Below are positions 62,937-64,000 of a stretch of 64,000 nucleotides of DNA, in pieces. A program made the translations under genes and the position numbers. Source of the stretch: Pycnococcus provasolii. Lineage: Eukaryota; Chlorophyta; Pseudoscourfieldiophyceae; Pseudoscourfieldiales; Pycnococcaceae. The stretch spans positions 407,501 to 471,500 of the forward strand of contig OW568896.1 of assembly GCA_938743325.2 (NCBI GenBank), in the 5' to 3' direction. How positions within the stretch are numbered: position 1 is the first letter of the stretch; the number at the start of each line of letters is the position of its first letter. The notes below the pieces were generated by a model, which searched no databases, was not told the origin of the DNA, and worked only from the letters and a program-made list of their open reading frames with translations.

Positions 62937-64000
62937 TCACTCCGCATCCTCAGCGCCGGCCTCGGCGGCGGCCTCGCCATCTGCACCGTCCTCGGGAGCT
63001 GGCGCTGCCGCAAGCGAGCTGCCCGTGTCGTCCTCGCCCTTCGTCTGCTCGAAGAACTCCGCCTCTATCTTCTTGATCTCCTCGGCGTCTCCCTCGTTCG
63101 CCGCAGCAGCCGCATCCGCCTCCTCCTTGTCTTTCAGCGCCTGGCGCTTCTGCCTGAGCTTCAGCTCCTTCGCTCGCGCCTCGAGGTTGCGCTCGCGCTT
63201 CGTCTCGCGATCGAACATCGCGGCAATCACCTGCTTCTCGTTCTGCTGAATCGAATATAGCCCCTCGCACAGCTCGAGCAGGGTAGCATTTCCCTCCGCA
63301 CCGCCCGTGGTGATGAGCCGGCCGGCATCCTGGAGGTTGAACGAGCAAAGGCCGGCATCCGAAATCTGAACCGACAGCGTGGGGTCGTTCTGCTTGTACA
63401 GGTAATCCCACACGTCGAGAGTTCCGTCCATCTTGCACGTGAAGAAGACGCCAGGTCGCGTCGGGCTCCACGTGCCTCCCGTGAGGAATGTGTCGTGGTA
63501 CTTCGACATGACGATGGGCGTGCGCACGTCCTCCATCCAGATGCGCGCCGTCCAGTCTCCGATGGACATGAAGTACTTGGGGAAGAACGGGTTTCTCTCC
63601 AGCGCGTAAACGGGGCCGTGGTGGCCGTAGAACGAAGAGCCGATGCGGTCCTGCGGGTTTTTCGCCTTTCTGTTGCACATGATGACGGAGCCGGACTCCG
63701 TGCCGACCATGAACTTCGTCGGTCCGGCGACGGACTCGTACTCGAGGCTGACGGCGCCCTGCACGACGCCGGTGCCCTTCTCGACGAGCGGGATGGTGTC
63801 CGTCGGCTCGCCAAGCTTGCGAATATCCCAGAACAGCACGTTGCCGTCCGTGGAGAGCGAGAGCGCCTCGGTACCTGTCTTGGACTGCAGCCAGTCGAGG
63901 TCGTACACCGGGTCGCGGTGCCCAAACTCGATCGGCGTCGCGTCCACCGGAGTCGGGTTCTTGCGCGTGTCCCAGAACTGAACCTGACCGTTGTACGAGC
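62937..64000 (-). CDS. DNAI2: Axonemal outer-arm dynein intermediate chain 2 (IC69/DNAI2), partial at window edge
   Basis: The frame is open to the end of the window, so the N-terminus lies outside. About 354 residues are visible. WD repeats include SYNGQVQFWDTRKN, EFGHRDPVYDLDWLQSKTGT (a DNAI2 hallmark), VLFWDIRKLGEPTD, GHHGPVYALERNPFFPKYFM, GDWTARIWMEDVRTP and DGTLDVWDYLYKQN. A Lys/Glu coiled segment and an Ala/Glu-rich tail (about the last 90 residues) end it. IC69 is part of the outer dynein arm docking complex of motile cilia. A non-ATG codon at 63947 is not a start. Confidence 0.93.
   Translation of the reverse strand, partial: SYNGQVQFWDTRKNPTPVDATPIEFGHRDPVYDLDWLQSKTGTEALSLSTDGNVLFWDIRKLGEPTDTIPLVEKGTGVVQGAVSLEYESVAGPTKFMVGTESGSVIMCNRKAKNPQDRIGSSFYGHHGPVYALERNPFFPKYFMSIGDWTARIWMEDVRTPIVMSKYHDTFLTGGTWSPTRPGVFFTCKMDGTLDVWDYLYKQNDPTLSVQISDAGLCSFNLQDAGRLITTGGAEGNATLLELCEGLYSIQQNEKQVIAAMFDRETKRERNLEARAKELKLRQKRQALKDKEEADAAAAANEGDAEEIKKIEAEFFEQTKGEDDTGSSLAAAPAPEDGADGEAAAEAGAEDAE

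Noticed and set aside
1-64000. Transposons, LTR or virus-like elements, CRISPR arrays
   Set aside because: No reverse transcriptase, integrase, transposase, capsid or repeat-spacer structure was seen on either strand.

Overview
The window is 64 kb of nuclear DNA from a unicellular eukaryote, most likely a prasinophyte-type green alga. The green-lineage evidence is a plant-type sucrose-phosphate synthase, a FLO7-like DUF1338 protein, a FLOE-like DUF1421 protein, TAP46, AXR1/NAE1 and PPIP5K. An outer-arm axonemal dynein intermediate chain runs off the right edge and a TPH-type coiled-coil protein lies in the middle, so the lineage makes, or recently made, a motile flagellum. The genome is compact and GC-rich. 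I recognise 32 protein genes, nearly all single-exon; only one has an intron I can place (HAD protein, 30044-30942). I found no rRNA, tRNA, snRNA, CRISPR, transposon or virus-like element.

Layout. 0-13.5 kb: PPIP5K/VIP1, CCA-adding enzyme, a GH32 invertase-like enzyme, a type II membrane glycosyltransferase-like protein and a nine-repeat TPR protein. 13.5-18 kb: a visibly AT-richer segment with a very unusual gene joining Tudor-like modules, a coiled coil and a PTC7-type PP2C phosphatase. 17.9-27 kb: a sugar-metabolism block (sucrose-6-phosphate phosphatase, an MFS carrier, sucrose-phosphate synthase, FLO7-like 2-oxoadipate dioxygenase). 27-37.7 kb: TPH coiled coil, a 1.6-kb gene-free stretch with minisatellites, HAD protein, TDP1, SMYD-like SET protein, a VWA protein and an orphan exon. 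37.8-42.1 kb: a head-to-head RavA-type MoxR ATPase and ViaA-type VWA protein, both with organelle-like N-termini. 42-64 kb: proteasome beta-7, syntaxin, a mitochondrial WW protein, NOM1, organellar IF-3, eIF3a, FLOE-like protein, TAP46, METTL16-like methyltransferase, HACD/PAS2, NAE1 and dynein IC2.

Gene order mostly alternates between strands, with tight convergent ends (as little as 14 bp) and short divergent promoters (as little as 38 bp). Many 5' regions carry telomere-like (A)GGGTT(A) motifs resembling plant telo-boxes, and one exact 15-mer (TAGGGTTACGTCTCC) recurs at 51, 101 and 49721. The most interesting systems are the RavA/ViaA divergent pair, the PP2C-Tudor fusion in its AT-rich island, the sucrose cluster and the telo-box-like promoter signature. 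Family assignments rest on recognised motifs read by eye; no database search was run.
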